Part shown: positions 32,349 through 40,336 of the stretch, piece by piece | Numbering within the stretch: position 1 is the first letter of the stretch | How the letters are laid out: every line of letters begins with the position of its first letter | Assembly: GCF_004005495.1 (NCBI RefSeq) | Contig: NZ_RZYA01000021.1 | Coordinates: 62,001 to 126,000 of the forward strand | Length of the DNA stretch: 64,000 nt | Source of the DNA: Streptomyces antnestii | GTDB lineage: Bacteria > Actinomycetota > Actinomycetes > Streptomycetales > Streptomycetaceae | Direction: 5' to 3' | Notes under the pieces: generated by a model | The model's database searches: none | What the model saw: only the letters and a program-made list of their open reading frames with translations | What the model was told of the DNA's origin: nothing | Program-made: the position numbers and the translations under genes

Positions 32349-32759
32349 ATGGACCTCACAGTCGTCGCATACGTCGTCTACCTCGTCGTCAGCATCAGCC
32401 TGACCGTCTGGGTGGCGCGCACCCTGAGCCGTAACGGAAGGGTCTTCCTCGCCGACGTGCTGCACGGGAACGAGAACCTCGCCGACGCGGTCAACCACCT
32501 GTTGGTGGTCGGCTTCTACCTCGTCAACCTCGGCTTCGTCGCGCTGTATCTGACCGGGGACGACGCGATCGCCGACACCCGGGGCATCTTCGAGGCCCTG
32601 TCGACGAAGCTCGGCGTCGTGCTTCTCGTGCTGGGCGTCATGCACCTGGGGAACGTCTGGGTGCTCAACAAGATCCGGCGGCGGGGCGTCATGGAGCGGG
32701 AGCAGCAGCCGCCCGTACCGCCCCAGGGCTACGCCGCCCCGCCGGCCACCGGGTGGTGA
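32349..32759 (+). CDS. Three-span membrane protein, first gene of a TetR-controlled operon
   Basis: 136 residues from ATG 32349, preceded by AAGGAGGGG. Membrane spans: LTVVAYVVYLVVSISLTVWV, AVNHLLVVGFYLVNLGFVAL and KLGVVLLVLGVMHLGNVWVL. Between spans 1 and 2 lies RTLSRNGRVFLADVLHGNEN; the C terminus is a Pro-rich cytoplasmic tail. Family unnamed as far as I know, though I have the impression that it recurs next to DCC oxidoreductases. Stop codon overlaps the start region of the next gene. Confidence 0.8.
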   Translation: MDLTVVAYVVYLVVSISLTVWVARTLSRNGRVFLADVLHGNENLADAVNHLLVVGFYLVNLGFVALYLTGDDAIADTRGIFEALSTKLGVVLLVLGVMHLGNVWVLNKIRRRGVMEREQQPPVPPQGYAAPPATGW

Positions 32760-32764
32760 CGGCG

Positions 32765-33274
32765 ATGAGCGGGGTCGCGGACCGGGGCACCACGGGGGCC
32801 CCGGTCCGCCGGCTCGTCCTCCTCTACGACGCCCAGTGCCCGCTCTGCACATTCCTGCGGAACTGGCTCGCCCGGCAGCGGCAGCTCGTCCCGCTCGACC
32901 TGGTGCCGGCCGGCTCCGATGAGGCCCGGCGCCGCTGCCCCGGGATCGATCACATCGCCACGCTCTCGGAGATCACACTCGTCGGTGACGCCGGGCAGAT
33001 CTACCGGGGGCCCGCCGCCTGGGTCGTGACCCTGTGGGCGCTCGCCGAGTACCGGCCCCTGGCCCACAAGCTCAGCACCCCGTCGGGCGCCCGGCTCGCG
33101 CGGGCCGCGGTGCTTGCCGCCGCCAAGTACCGCCAGGCTCACCGGAACCAGCAGGTCAGGAATGCCGGCGGCGGCGCCTACCGCAGGGTCGACGGCTGGA
33201 CGTACGACCCCGTCGACGGGTGGACGTACTACGGCCCCGCGGCCTGCGACAGCGGCTGCCACGTGCCCGATTAG
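32765..33274 (+). CDS. DCC-family (DUF393) thiol-disulfide oxidoreductase-like protein
   Basis: 169 residues from ATG 32765; a GTG at 32753 in the same frame overlaps the previous stop by seven bases and could also be used. Seen: LVLLYDAQCPLCTFLRNWLA, the DxxCxxC signature with an intact CPLC, thioredoxin-like; then VPLDLVPAGSDEARRRCPG and a second conserved block GAAAWVVTL-like (PAAWVVTLWALAEYRPLAHK). The C terminus carries a near-perfect duplicated YxxVDGWTY motif (RVDGWTYDPVDGWTYYGP) and three more Cys. Redox partner unknown. Middle gene of the three-gene operon. Confidence 0.85.
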   Translation: MSGVADRGTTGAPVRRLVLLYDAQCPLCTFLRNWLARQRQLVPLDLVPAGSDEARRRCPGIDHIATLSEITLVGDAGQIYRGPAAWVVTLWALAEYRPLAHKLSTPSGARLARAAVLAAAKYRQAHRNQQVRNAGGGAYRRVDGWTYDPVDGWTYYGPAACDSGCHVPD

Positions 33275-33284
33275 GCTCTGCAGC

Positions 33285-34070
33285 GTGCCAGCAGAGAAAG
33301 AGACCCCCGACAGTCCCGAGCCCGGTGCGGCGCCCGGTGCCGCGCCCGGTGCCGCCAAGATCCCCACCAAGAGCCCCGCCAAGAGTGAGCAGACGCGGGC
33401 GCTGATCCTGGAGACCGCGATGCGGTTGTTCCGGGAGCGGGGCTACGACAAGACGACGATGCGGGCGATCGCCAAGGAGGCGGGGGTCTCCGTCGGCAAC
33501 GCGTACTACTACTTCGGCGGCAAGGAACACCTCATCCAGGGGTTCTACGACCAGATCGCCGCCGAGCACCGGACGGCCGTACGGTCCGTGCTCGACCGCG
33601 AGACGGACCTGGAGAAGCGGCTCGCGGGGGTGCTGCGCGCCTGGCTGGACATCGCGGAGCCGTACCACGAGTTCGCGGCCCAGTTCTTCAAGACCGCGGC
33701 GGATCCGACCAGCCCGCTCAGCCCCTTCTCGCCCGAGTCCGAGCACGCGCGCGAGACGGCGATCGACGTGCACCGCGAGGTCCTCGCGGGCTCGAAGGCC
33801 AAGGTCCCGGCCGAACTGGCCGCGATCCTGCCGGAGTTGATGTGGCTGTCCCAGATGGGGCTCGTCCTGTACTGGGTCTTCGACAGCTCCGAGGGCCGCG
33901 AGCGGAGCCGGCGGCTCGCCGAGCGGGGGGCACGGCTGACGACGCGGGGGGTCGCGCTCGCCCGGTTCCGGGTGCTCCGGCCGCTGGTGCTCGAGGTGCA
34001 CGAACTGTTCACGGACTTCCTGCCGGGCATGACGGAGGCGTCGACGGCGGCGCGGACCGGGAAAGGGTGA
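33285..34070 (+). CDS. TetR family regulator, likely autoregulator of the operon
   Basis: 261 residues from GTG 33285, 10 bp after the DCC gene. N-terminal low-complexity stretch (GAAPGAAPGAAKIPTKSPAK) then the helix-turn-helix: ILETAMRLFRERGYDKTTMR, AIAKEAGVSVGNAYYYFGGK. The C-terminal domain is helical (LRAWLDIAEPYHEFAAQFFK, LAAILPELMWLSQMGLVLYW). The recognition helix SVGNAYYYFGGKEHL matches a group of Streptomyces regulators that repress neighbouring membrane/redox genes. It probably binds the paired TTGAAC-N2-GTTCAA sites upstream of the operon; no such site lies directly before its own start. Confidence 0.9.
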   Translation: MPAEKETPDSPEPGAAPGAAPGAAKIPTKSPAKSEQTRALILETAMRLFRERGYDKTTMRAIAKEAGVSVGNAYYYFGGKEHLIQGFYDQIAAEHRTAVRSVLDRETDLEKRLAGVLRAWLDIAEPYHEFAAQFFKTAADPTSPLSPFSPESEHARETAIDVHREVLAGSKAKVPAELAAILPELMWLSQMGLVLYWVFDSSEGRERSRRLAERGARLTTRGVALARFRVLRPLVLEVHELFTDFLPGMTEASTAARTGKG

Positions 34071-34135
34071 GGGGGTAGGGGGTAGGGGGTATCGCGTAGG
34101 GCTGGGGAATCGGGGGAATCGGGGGATTCAAGGGG
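34071..34135 (+). repeat. G-run region with G-quadruplex-forming pattern
   Basis: Three GGGGG runs separated by TA (34071-34089), then GGGG-AATC-GGGGG-AATC-GGGGG-ATTCAA-GGGG (34104-34135), which fits the four-tract G-quadruplex pattern on the plus strand. It fills the gap between the TetR stop and the carboxypeptidase gene. Confidence 0.6.
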
Positions 34136-34185
34136 TGGCCGGGGGCTCTTACCTTTGGTTCATTCGGTCCTTGTACCGTCGTCTG

Positions 34186-35364
34186 ATGCCCGGCACCTCT
34201 TCATCGCACCACGTCAGCCGCCGCGCCGCGCTCGCCATCGGCCTCGGCGCAGCGGCCTCCGTCACCCTGCCCGGCCCCCGTGCCGAGGCGGCCTCGCCCG
34301 GCGCCGTCGGCGGGGCGCGGCTCGGCCGGCCCGGTGTACAGGTGGCGCCCGGCGCGCCCCGGCTGCCCAAGCTCGCCGCCCAGTCGTGGCTCGTCGCCGA
34401 CCGTGACACCGGCGACGTCCTCGCCTCGTACGAGGCGCACCGCGCGCTGCCGCCGGCGTCGACGCTCAAGATGCTGTTCGCCGACACGGTGCTGCCGAAG
34501 TTCGGCCGGACCCAGCTCCACAAGGTGACCGCCGCCGATCTCGCGGGCATCCCGTACGGCAGCAGCCTCGTCGGCGTCCAGGCCGGCACCACGTACACGG
34601 TCGAGCAGTTGTGGCAGGGCGTGTTCCTGCGGTCCGGGAACGACGCGGTGCACGTCCTCGCGAGCATGAACGGCGGCGTGGCCGAGACCGTCCGGCAGAT
34701 GCAGGCGCGCGCGGCCGACCTCCAGGCCAACGACACGCACGTCGTCAGCCCCGACGGCTTCGACCACAGGGGGCAGGTGTCGTCGGCGTACGACCTGACG
34801 CTGTTCGCGCGGGCCGGCCTCAGGAACGACGACTTCCGCGGCTACTGCGCCACGAAGACGGCCGACTTCCCGGCCGGTGGAAAGAAGACGTTCCAGATAC
34901 AGAACACGGACCGCCTCCTCACCGGCCAGGGCGTACAGCCGTACGAGGGGCTCATAGGCGTGAAGAACGGCTACACGTCGCACGCGGGCAACACGTTCAC
35001 CGGCGCGGCGACCCGCGGCGGGCGGACCCTCCTCGTCACCGTCATGCACCCCAGGGCCGGGTACGAGGCGGTGTACGAGGAGACGGCGGCGCTGCTCGAC
35101 TGGGGGTTCGCGGCGGCGGGCAAGGCGGACCCGGTGGGCACGCTGGTCGCACCGCTGAGCGAGCAGCCCGAGAGCGCGAGGGCGGCGGACTCAGGTGCGG
35201 GCGCGGCGGGCGCGGGGCCGGAGGCGGCGGGAGCTCCGGCCGTGTCCCGCACGGACGACTGGGCGTTCGGCGGTTCGGCGGCGGTCGCGGTGCTCGCGGG
35301 CGGCGGCCTGCTGGCACTGCGCCGACGCGCGCGCCCGAGCGGCCGACGGAGACGTCAGGCCTGA
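34186..35364 (+). CDS. D-alanyl-D-alanine carboxypeptidase (S11), paralogue 1
   Basis: 392 residues from ATG 34186; the frame is open 17 codons upstream but this Met precedes a twin-arginine-like signal (SSHHVSRRAALAIGLGAAAS). No Shine-Dalgarno is visible, so it may be leaderless. Catalytic motifs: PASTLKM (SxxK nucleophile), SGNDAVH (SxN) and GVKNGYT, the KTG box here reading KNG. The domain spans about residues 70-290. A C-terminal span (GSAAVAVLAGGGLLALRRRA) anchors it, so it faces the wall and trims stem pentapeptides. A close paralogue lies 3.6 kb downstream. Confidence 0.92.
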   Translation: MPGTSSSHHVSRRAALAIGLGAAASVTLPGPRAEAASPGAVGGARLGRPGVQVAPGAPRLPKLAAQSWLVADRDTGDVLASYEAHRALPPASTLKMLFADTVLPKFGRTQLHKVTAADLAGIPYGSSLVGVQAGTTYTVEQLWQGVFLRSGNDAVHVLASMNGGVAETVRQMQARAADLQANDTHVVSPDGFDHRGQVSSAYDLTLFARAGLRNDDFRGYCATKTADFPAGGKKTFQIQNTDRLLTGQGVQPYEGLIGVKNGYTSHAGNTFTGAATRGGRTLLVTVMHPRAGYEAVYEETAALLDWGFAAAGKADPVGTLVAPLSEQPESARAADSGAGAAGAGPEAAGAPAVSRTDDWAFGGSAAVAVLAGGGLLALRRRARPSGRRRRQA

Positions 35365-35410
35365 CGGCAGGGCGGGCGTGACGGCGGGGCGGGCGTGACG
35401 GCGGGGCGGG
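35361..35410. repeat. Three tandem 16-17-bp repeats after the carboxypeptidase
   Basis: CTGACGGCAGGGCGGG, then CGTGACGGCGGGGCGGG twice, starting at the carboxypeptidase stop codon and ending at the MarR stop. Probably slippage; no function is evident. Confidence 0.5.
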
Positions 35411-35411
35411 G

Positions 35412-35918
35412 TCAGGACCTGCGTCCGGCCGGGCCCGACTCGGCGGCGATCATCACGCGTCGCAGCAGGTCAGAGAGCTGACGGCGCTCCTTCGCGTCCA
35501 GCACGCCGAGCACCCGGTGCTCTTCGCCGCCGAGTGTGTCAAGCGCCTTGCGCCAGATGGCCCGGCCCTCGTCGGTCAGTTCCACGTCGACCCGGCGCCG
35601 GTCAGTCCTGGACGGCGTACGGAGGACGAGGCCGCGGCGTTCGAGGGCGTCGAGGCGGCCGGTGACGGATGCCGGGGCGAGGCCCAGGTCCGAGGCGAGT
35701 TCCGAGGGTGCCGCACGTCCGGCGCGGCCCGCGAGCTTGTGCAGCGTGTCGAACTCGAAGCGCTCCAACTCGACGTCCGCCAGGGCCTGTTCACGGACCT
35801 TGCGCAGATGCCGGGTCAGCTCGCCCGCGCGCGTGATCGCACCCTCGATGTCCGGGTCGAGCTCCGGCATGACCGGCAGCCAGCGCTCCAGATGCCCATC
35901 GGTCCAGTCGCGTTCCAT
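35412..35918 (-). CDS. MarR family transcriptional regulator
   Basis: 168 residues. Winged helix at about residues 55-125: DTLHKLAGRAGRAAPSELAS, DLGLAPASVTGRLDALERRG, LVLRTPSRTDRRRVDVELTD (the wing with its DRR signature), followed by the C-terminal dimer helices. The start ATG 35918 lies about 7 nt from a -10 TAGACT (35930-35925), so the mRNA is probably leaderless. It is divergent from the MFS transporter and separated by phased 15-bp repeats that overlap both promoters; it likely represses the transporter. Confidence 0.92.
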   Translation of the reverse strand: MERDWTDGHLERWLPVMPELDPDIEGAITRAGELTRHLRKVREQALADVELERFEFDTLHKLAGRAGRAAPSELASDLGLAPASVTGRLDALERRGLVLRTPSRTDRRRVDVELTDEGRAIWRKALDTLGGEEHRVLGVLDAKERRQLSDLLRRVMIAAESGPAGRRS

Positions 35919-35945
35919 GAGGGCAGTCTACGGCCGGTTACTTCG

Positions 35946-36036
35946 GTGCCAGATATTTTCGCTTCCAGATATTTCGCTGCCGGATATTTTGATGCCCGAT
36001 AATTCGTTGACGAATAGTTCGGTGACGAAATACATT
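35946..36036. repeat. Six phased ~15-bp AT-rich direct repeats overlapping the marR/MFS promoters
   Basis: Units begin at about 35947, 35963, 35978, 35993, 36008 and 36023 (spacing 16,15,15,15,15): variants of TGCCAGATATTTTCG, with the last two being TGACGAATAGTTCGG and TGACGAAATACATTC. The final units supply a promoter for the transporter, TTGACG (36007-36012), 18 bp, TACATT (36031-36036), which puts the transcription start at its ATG. Likely a multi-site operator. Confidence 0.7.
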
Positions 36037-36043
36037 CGCCGTC

Positions 36044-37339
36044 ATGCCGCGCCGCCCCAGCCTCCGCCTCCGCCACCCGTTGTTAGGTAACACCTCCTTC
36101 CGCCGCTTCTTCCTCGGCCGTCTCCTCTCCCTGGTCGGCGACGCCGTCATCCCCTCCGCCCTCGCCCTCGCCGTACTGGCCGCCACCGGTGGATCCGCCT
36201 CGGCGCTCGCGCTGGTCCTGGGCTGCGCGATGGTGCCGCGGCTGGTACTCCTCCCACTGGGCGGCGTGATCGCCGACCGCTTCAACCCGCGCACCGTGGC
36301 CCTGACCACCGACCTCGTACGCTGCGCGGGACAGCTCTTCGTCGCCTTCGAACTCCTCTCCGGAAAGCCGGAGTTGTGGCACATCGCGGCCGCCGAGGCG
36401 ATCGGCGGAGCCGCCTCCGCCTTCGCCATGCCGACACTGGCCCCACTCATCGTCGGCATCGTCGGCGAGCAGGACCGGCAGGCCGCCAACTCCACGCTCG
36501 GCGTCGTGCGCAGCGCCACGCTCGCGGGCGGCCCGGCGCTCGCCGGCCTGCTCGTCCTGACCGCGGGCCCCGGCTGGGCCTTCGTCCTCGACTCCGCCTC
36601 GTTCGCCGTCAGCGCCGCCCTGCTCGCCACTCTGAGGCTCCACCGGGTACCGGCCGCAGCTGAGGACCGCCGCTCCCTGCGGTCCGATCTGGTCGAGGGC
36701 TGGCACGAGGTGCGCTCGCGCGGCTGGTACTGGACGAGCCTGGTCGCCCACGCCACGTGGAACGGCGCGGCAGCCGTGTTCGCCACGCTCGGGCCGGCCA
36801 TCGCCGTCAAGGAGCTGGGCGGCAACGGCGCCTGGATCGTGATCGCCCAGGCGGGCGCGGTCGGCCTGCTCCTCGGCTCACTCCTGTCCGGGCGGGCCCG
36901 CCCCCGCCGCCCGGTCCTCACCGGCAACCTGGCCCTCACCACGTACGTCCTGCCACTGGGGCTGCTCGCCCTGTACGCCCCCGCCCCGGCGGTCGCCGCC
37001 GCGTCCGGCGTCGCCCTGGCCGGGCTCGGCTTCTTCAATCCCCTCTGGGAGACAGCGGTCCAGGCCGCCGTTCCCAAGGCCGTCCTCGCCCGCGTCACCT
37101 CGTACGACTGGCTGCTCTCGCTGGCCGCGATGCCGCTGGGCTACGTCCTCGCGCCGCTCGCCGCCGACGCGTGGGGCGAGGCGACACCGCTGTGGATCGC
37201 GGCGGCGGCCGTGGCGGTGACCTGCGCGGGGACCGCGTTCGTGCCCGGTGTACGGGCGTTCACGCATCAGGCCGGTACCGGCGGAGGCGAAGACGCAGCC
37301 GGTGTCAGGCCCGCTTCGACGCCAGCTCGACGACCGTGA
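36044..37339 (+). CDS. MFS transporter (EntS-like)
   Basis: 431 residues, about 12 membrane spans. Seen: N-terminal GNTSFRRFFLGRLLSLVGDA, typical of the enterobactin-exporter-like drug:H+ antiporter group, the loop motif GGVIADRFNPR between spans 2 and 3, and a central cytoplasmic loop (HRVPAAAEDRRSLRSDLVEG). Substrate unknown; export of a drug or siderophore-like compound is the family default. Probably translated from a leaderless mRNA. Divergent from MarR. Its last 35 bp overlap the convergent metallophosphoesterase gene. Confidence 0.9.
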   Translation: MPRRPSLRLRHPLLGNTSFRRFFLGRLLSLVGDAVIPSALALAVLAATGGSASALALVLGCAMVPRLVLLPLGGVIADRFNPRTVALTTDLVRCAGQLFVAFELLSGKPELWHIAAAEAIGGAASAFAMPTLAPLIVGIVGEQDRQAANSTLGVVRSATLAGGPALAGLLVLTAGPGWAFVLDSASFAVSAALLATLRLHRVPAAAEDRRSLRSDLVEGWHEVRSRGWYWTSLVAHATWNGAAAVFATLGPAIAVKELGGNGAWIVIAQAGAVGLLLGSLLSGRARPRRPVLTGNLALTTYVLPLGLLALYAPAPAVAAASGVALAGLGFFNPLWETAVQAAVPKAVLARVTSYDWLLSLAAMPLGYVLAPLAADAWGEATPLWIAAAAVAVTCAGTAFVPGVRAFTHQAGTGGGEDAAGVRPASTPARRP

Positions 37340-38570
37340 TGTCCGAGGGCGCTCCGACCCGTACCGGCGGACCCCACGCGCCGGCGCCCCGGCTCACGTA
37401 CAGCTGTGTGTCGCCGTACCGCTCCAGGCCCGCGAGTGTCGGGTTGGCCGCGGCGGCGATGAAGTTGCCCGGCCAGAGCTGGCCGCCGTGGGTGTGCCCG
37501 GACAGCTGGAGGTCGACGCCGTGCTTCACCGCCTCGTGGATCATCACGGGCTGGTGGGCGAGGAGGACGGCGGCGCGGCGGGGGTCGCGGTCACCGAGCG
37601 CCTTGTCGTAGTCGGGGCCGTCGCCGTAGTTCTCGCCGGACACGTCGTTCACCCCGGCGAGGTCGAACGCGCCCATCTCCACGCGCGCGTTCTCCAGAGG
37701 CCGCAGGCCGATCTCGCGCACATGCTCGACCCACGGCTCGGCGCCCGAGAAGTACTCGTGGTTGCCCGTCACGAAGTACGTGCCGTGGCGGGCCCGCAGC
37801 CCCGCGAGCGGCGCGACGGCCGGCGCCAGATCCTCGACGCTCCCGTCGACCAGGTCTCCGACGACGGCGATCAGGTCGGGCTGCGTGGAGTTGATCGTGT
37901 CGACCACCTTCTGGGCGAAGCCCCGACCCAGAACGGGCCCCAGGTGGATGTCGCTCACGACCGCGATCCGGAACCCGTGCGCGGCGCGCGGCAGCCGGGC
38001 CAGTGGAACGGTGACCCGCTTCACCCTGGGCCCGCGCAGCACTCCGTACGCGCCGTTCCCGACGATGCCGGTGGCGGCGACGGCTGCGGCTCCGCCGACG
38101 ACCCGGGAGACGAAGAGCCGCCGGGAGGGGCCGGACGCGGAGACGGGGGCGGGAGTCGGGGGCGGGGTGGGCGTCTGCGGCTCGGCCGTCGGAACCAGTA
38201 CGGGCTCGGGCTCCCGCACCGGCCCCGCCTCCGGGGCCTGCGCCGCGGACCTGCGGTCGAGGTGGCGCCGCAGCAGGGGCCGTACGAGTTCACCCGCGAG
38301 GACCGCGAGGACCAGGTAGATCGAGAAGGCCATCCACAGGAACCCTGGCCAGGCCAGGACCTGCTGCAACCAGAACGGCGCACCCGCCCGCTCGCTCGCC
38401 ACCGCCGCGAACATCAGCAGCGGCCCCAGCACGAACACGGCCGTCCCCGCGCGCCGCGCGAGCCCGGCGCGGACCGTCGTGTCGCGCACGAGGCGGCGCC
38501 ACGCGTACCAGTGCAGACCGGCGAAGGCCGCGAGCGAGGCGACCCCGACGACCACTAAGACGGCGATCAA
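37305..38570 (-). CDS. Membrane-bound metallophosphoesterase
   Basis: 421 residues from TTG 38570, which has GGGGAAGGAG about 10 nt upstream. N-terminal spans (IAVLVVVGVASLAAFAGLHW, GTAVFVLGPLLMFAAVASE, FLWMAFSIYLVLAVLAGELV), a Pro/Thr linker, a fourth hydrophobic segment (VVGGAAAVAATGIVGNGAYG), then the calcineurin-like domain at about residues 195-410: VVSDIHLGP, VVGDLVDGS, FVTGNHEYF, LLAHQP and LSGHTHGGQLWPG. All dinuclear metal-site motifs are intact. It resembles YkuE/YaeI-type enzymes; the substrate is unknown. Faces the outside. Confidence 0.93.
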   Translation of the reverse strand: MIAVLVVVGVASLAAFAGLHWYAWRRLVRDTTVRAGLARRAGTAVFVLGPLLMFAAVASERAGAPFWLQQVLAWPGFLWMAFSIYLVLAVLAGELVRPLLRRHLDRRSAAQAPEAGPVREPEPVLVPTAEPQTPTPPPTPAPVSASGPSRRLFVSRVVGGAAAVAATGIVGNGAYGVLRGPRVKRVTVPLARLPRAAHGFRIAVVSDIHLGPVLGRGFAQKVVDTINSTQPDLIAVVGDLVDGSVEDLAPAVAPLAGLRARHGTYFVTGNHEYFSGAEPWVEHVREIGLRPLENARVEMGAFDLAGVNDVSGENYGDGPDYDKALGDRDPRRAAVLLAHQPVMIHEAVKHGVDLQLSGHTHGGQLWPGNFIAAAANPTLAGLERYGDTQLYVSRGAGAWGPPVRVGAPSDITVVELASKRA

Positions 38571-38612
38571 CGCGCCGCGCTCCTTCCCCGTTGTGGCGTG
38601 CCGTTCCCCGTG

Positions 38613-38852
38613 TCACGCACGTCGCAACGCGCGCAGTCCACGGAACCCGATGACCCCCACCACCGTCCCCAAGACAAAGGAGACGACGGCAAGCGTCAGG
38701 TGCACCCAGAAGTAGGCGGTCGGGTGGCCGGCGTCGTCGAACGCGAGCCCGCTCCCGTCCTTCCACAGGTTCTTAATGAAAGTGACCCAGATGACCCAGC
38801 TCCAGACACCGAAGGCGAGCAGGAACCAGGAGACGGGGCGGCTGAGCTTCAT
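38613..38852 (-). CDS. Small two-span membrane protein (SCO4848-like)
   Basis: 79 residues from ATG 38852. Spans: PVSWFLLAFGVWSWVIWVTF and FWVHLTLAVVSFVLGTVVGV, joined by NLWKDGSGLAFDDAGHPTAY, ending in a basic RGLRALRRA. I associate this sequence with the small conserved Streptomyces family found next to the D-Ala-D-Ala carboxypeptidase gene; function unknown. It is divergent from the second carboxypeptidase with about 110 bp between. Confidence 0.8.
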   Translation of the reverse strand: MKLSRPVSWFLLAFGVWSWVIWVTFIKNLWKDGSGLAFDDAGHPTAYFWVHLTLAVVSFVLGTVVGVIGFRGLRALRRA

Positions 38853-38961
38853 ACCCTCAGTATCGCGAGTGTTCCTTCCGCACCGCCGCCGGGGTGGGGA
38901 GACGGGGACACAGGACACCTCGGCGAAGACTTACCGGCACGGGCCATGTACGTTCACGACC

Positions 38962-40290
38962 GTGCCTGCGAATGAGTCGTATTTCACTACTGTCTCCGAC
39001 GTCACCGCCGCTACCGGGGGTCCGAAGCCCGCCGGGCGGCGCGTCGCCCTGGTAGCCGCGTCCGTGGCCGCCTCCGCCGCGCTGCTCGCGGTGAGCTGCG
39101 TGACGCCCGCGCTGGCCGACGGGAAGCCCGGGTCCAAGGACAAGGCGAAGCCGCCGGCCTCGATGTCGACGGTGGGCGGCGCCCAACTGGGCAGGCCGGG
39201 CACACAGGTGAACCTGCAGAACGGCGCCCCCGTCCTGCCCAAGGACCTGACCGCACGCTCCTGGATCGTCACGGACGCCGAGTCGGGCCAGGTCCTCGCC
39301 TCGCACAACGCCCACTGGCGACTGCCCCCGGCGAGCACCCTCAAGATGCTCTTCGCGGACACTGTCCTCCCGAAGTTCCCGAAGACGCAGACCCACAAGG
39401 TCGTCGCCTCCGACCTGGCCGGCATCGGCGCGGGCTCCAGCATGGTCGGCGTCAAGGAGAACTACACCTACACCGTCCACGACCTGTGGCTCGGCGTGTT
39501 CCTGCGCTCCGGCAACGACGCGGTCCACGTCCTGTCCGCCCTCAACGGCGGCGTCCCGCAGACCGTCAAGGACATGCAGTCCCACGCCGACGAGCTCCAG
39601 GCCCTCGACACCCACGTGATCAGCCCCGACGGCTACGACGCCCCCGGCCAGGTCTCCTCCGCATACGACCTCACCCTCTTCGCCCGCTCCGGTCTGCAGA
39701 AGAAGGACTTCCGCGAGTACTGCGCGACGGCGACCGCGAAGTTCCCCAAGTCGCAGAAGAAGGGGAAGACCACCGGCACCTTCGCGATCCAGAACACCAA
39801 CCGGCTCATCACCGGCGACTACGGCCTCAACCCCTACAAGGGCATCGCCGGCGTCAAGAACGGCAACACCACCAACGCCGGCGCCACCTTCACCGGCGTC
39901 GCCGAACGCGACGGCAGGGTCCTCCTCGTCACCGTCATGAACCCCGACTCCACCGAGAGCCACGCCGTCTACCAGGAGACCGCCCGCCTCCTCGACTGGG
40001 GCTTCCAGGCCGACGGCAAGGTCACCCCGGTGGGACAGCTCGTCCCGCCGAAGAGCGCCGACACGGGTGGCTCCGGCACCGCTTCCCCGACCGGCCCGAA
40101 GGGCGACGCGGGAGCGGCCGCCCCCGGCCAGGCCTCGGCGGCCCACGCCTCCGTCCGCAACGGCTCCAGCGGCATCGGTATCGCCCTGGCCGTCACGGGC
40201 GGCGCCCTGGTCCTCCTGGCCGCGGCCGCCTTCCTCGTCAACCGCCGCTGGCCCCTGCCCGAACTGGTACGCCGCCTGCCCCGCCGCTGA
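38962..40290 (+). CDS. D-alanyl-D-alanine carboxypeptidase (S11), paralogue 2
   Basis: 442 residues from GTG 38962, with a -10-like TACGTT only 7 nt upstream, so probably leaderless. Signal/anchor RRVALVAASVAASAALLAVS near residue 30, catalytic motifs PASTLKM, SGNDAVH and GVKNGNT (KNG in place of KTG, as in paralogue 1), and a C-terminal span IGIALAVTGGALVLLAAAAF followed by NRRWPLPELVRRLPRR. Residues flanking the motifs (KMLFADTVLPKF, SSAYDLTLFAR) are identical or nearly so in both paralogues. Likely the housekeeping copy, since its neighbours are the conserved set. Trims peptidoglycan stem peptides. Confidence 0.94.
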   Translation: MPANESYFTTVSDVTAATGGPKPAGRRVALVAASVAASAALLAVSCVTPALADGKPGSKDKAKPPASMSTVGGAQLGRPGTQVNLQNGAPVLPKDLTARSWIVTDAESGQVLASHNAHWRLPPASTLKMLFADTVLPKFPKTQTHKVVASDLAGIGAGSSMVGVKENYTYTVHDLWLGVFLRSGNDAVHVLSALNGGVPQTVKDMQSHADELQALDTHVISPDGYDAPGQVSSAYDLTLFARSGLQKKDFREYCATATAKFPKSQKKGKTTGTFAIQNTNRLITGDYGLNPYKGIAGVKNGNTTNAGATFTGVAERDGRVLLVTVMNPDSTESHAVYQETARLLDWGFQADGKVTPVGQLVPPKSADTGGSGTASPTGPKGDAGAAAPGQASAAHASVRNGSSGIGIALAVTGGALVLLAAAAFLVNRRWPLPELVRRLPRR

Positions 40291-40336
40291 GTCCGCCACG
40301 GGGGACGGGGAGGGAAGGAGCGGAGGAGCGTCCGCC

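Noticed and set aside
35816..36076. Pentapeptide-like repeated peptide (YRASKYPAAKYLEAK) on the minus strand
   Set aside because: The periodicity comes from the 15-bp DNA repeats; the frame has no ribosome site and overlaps the MarR start and both promoters.
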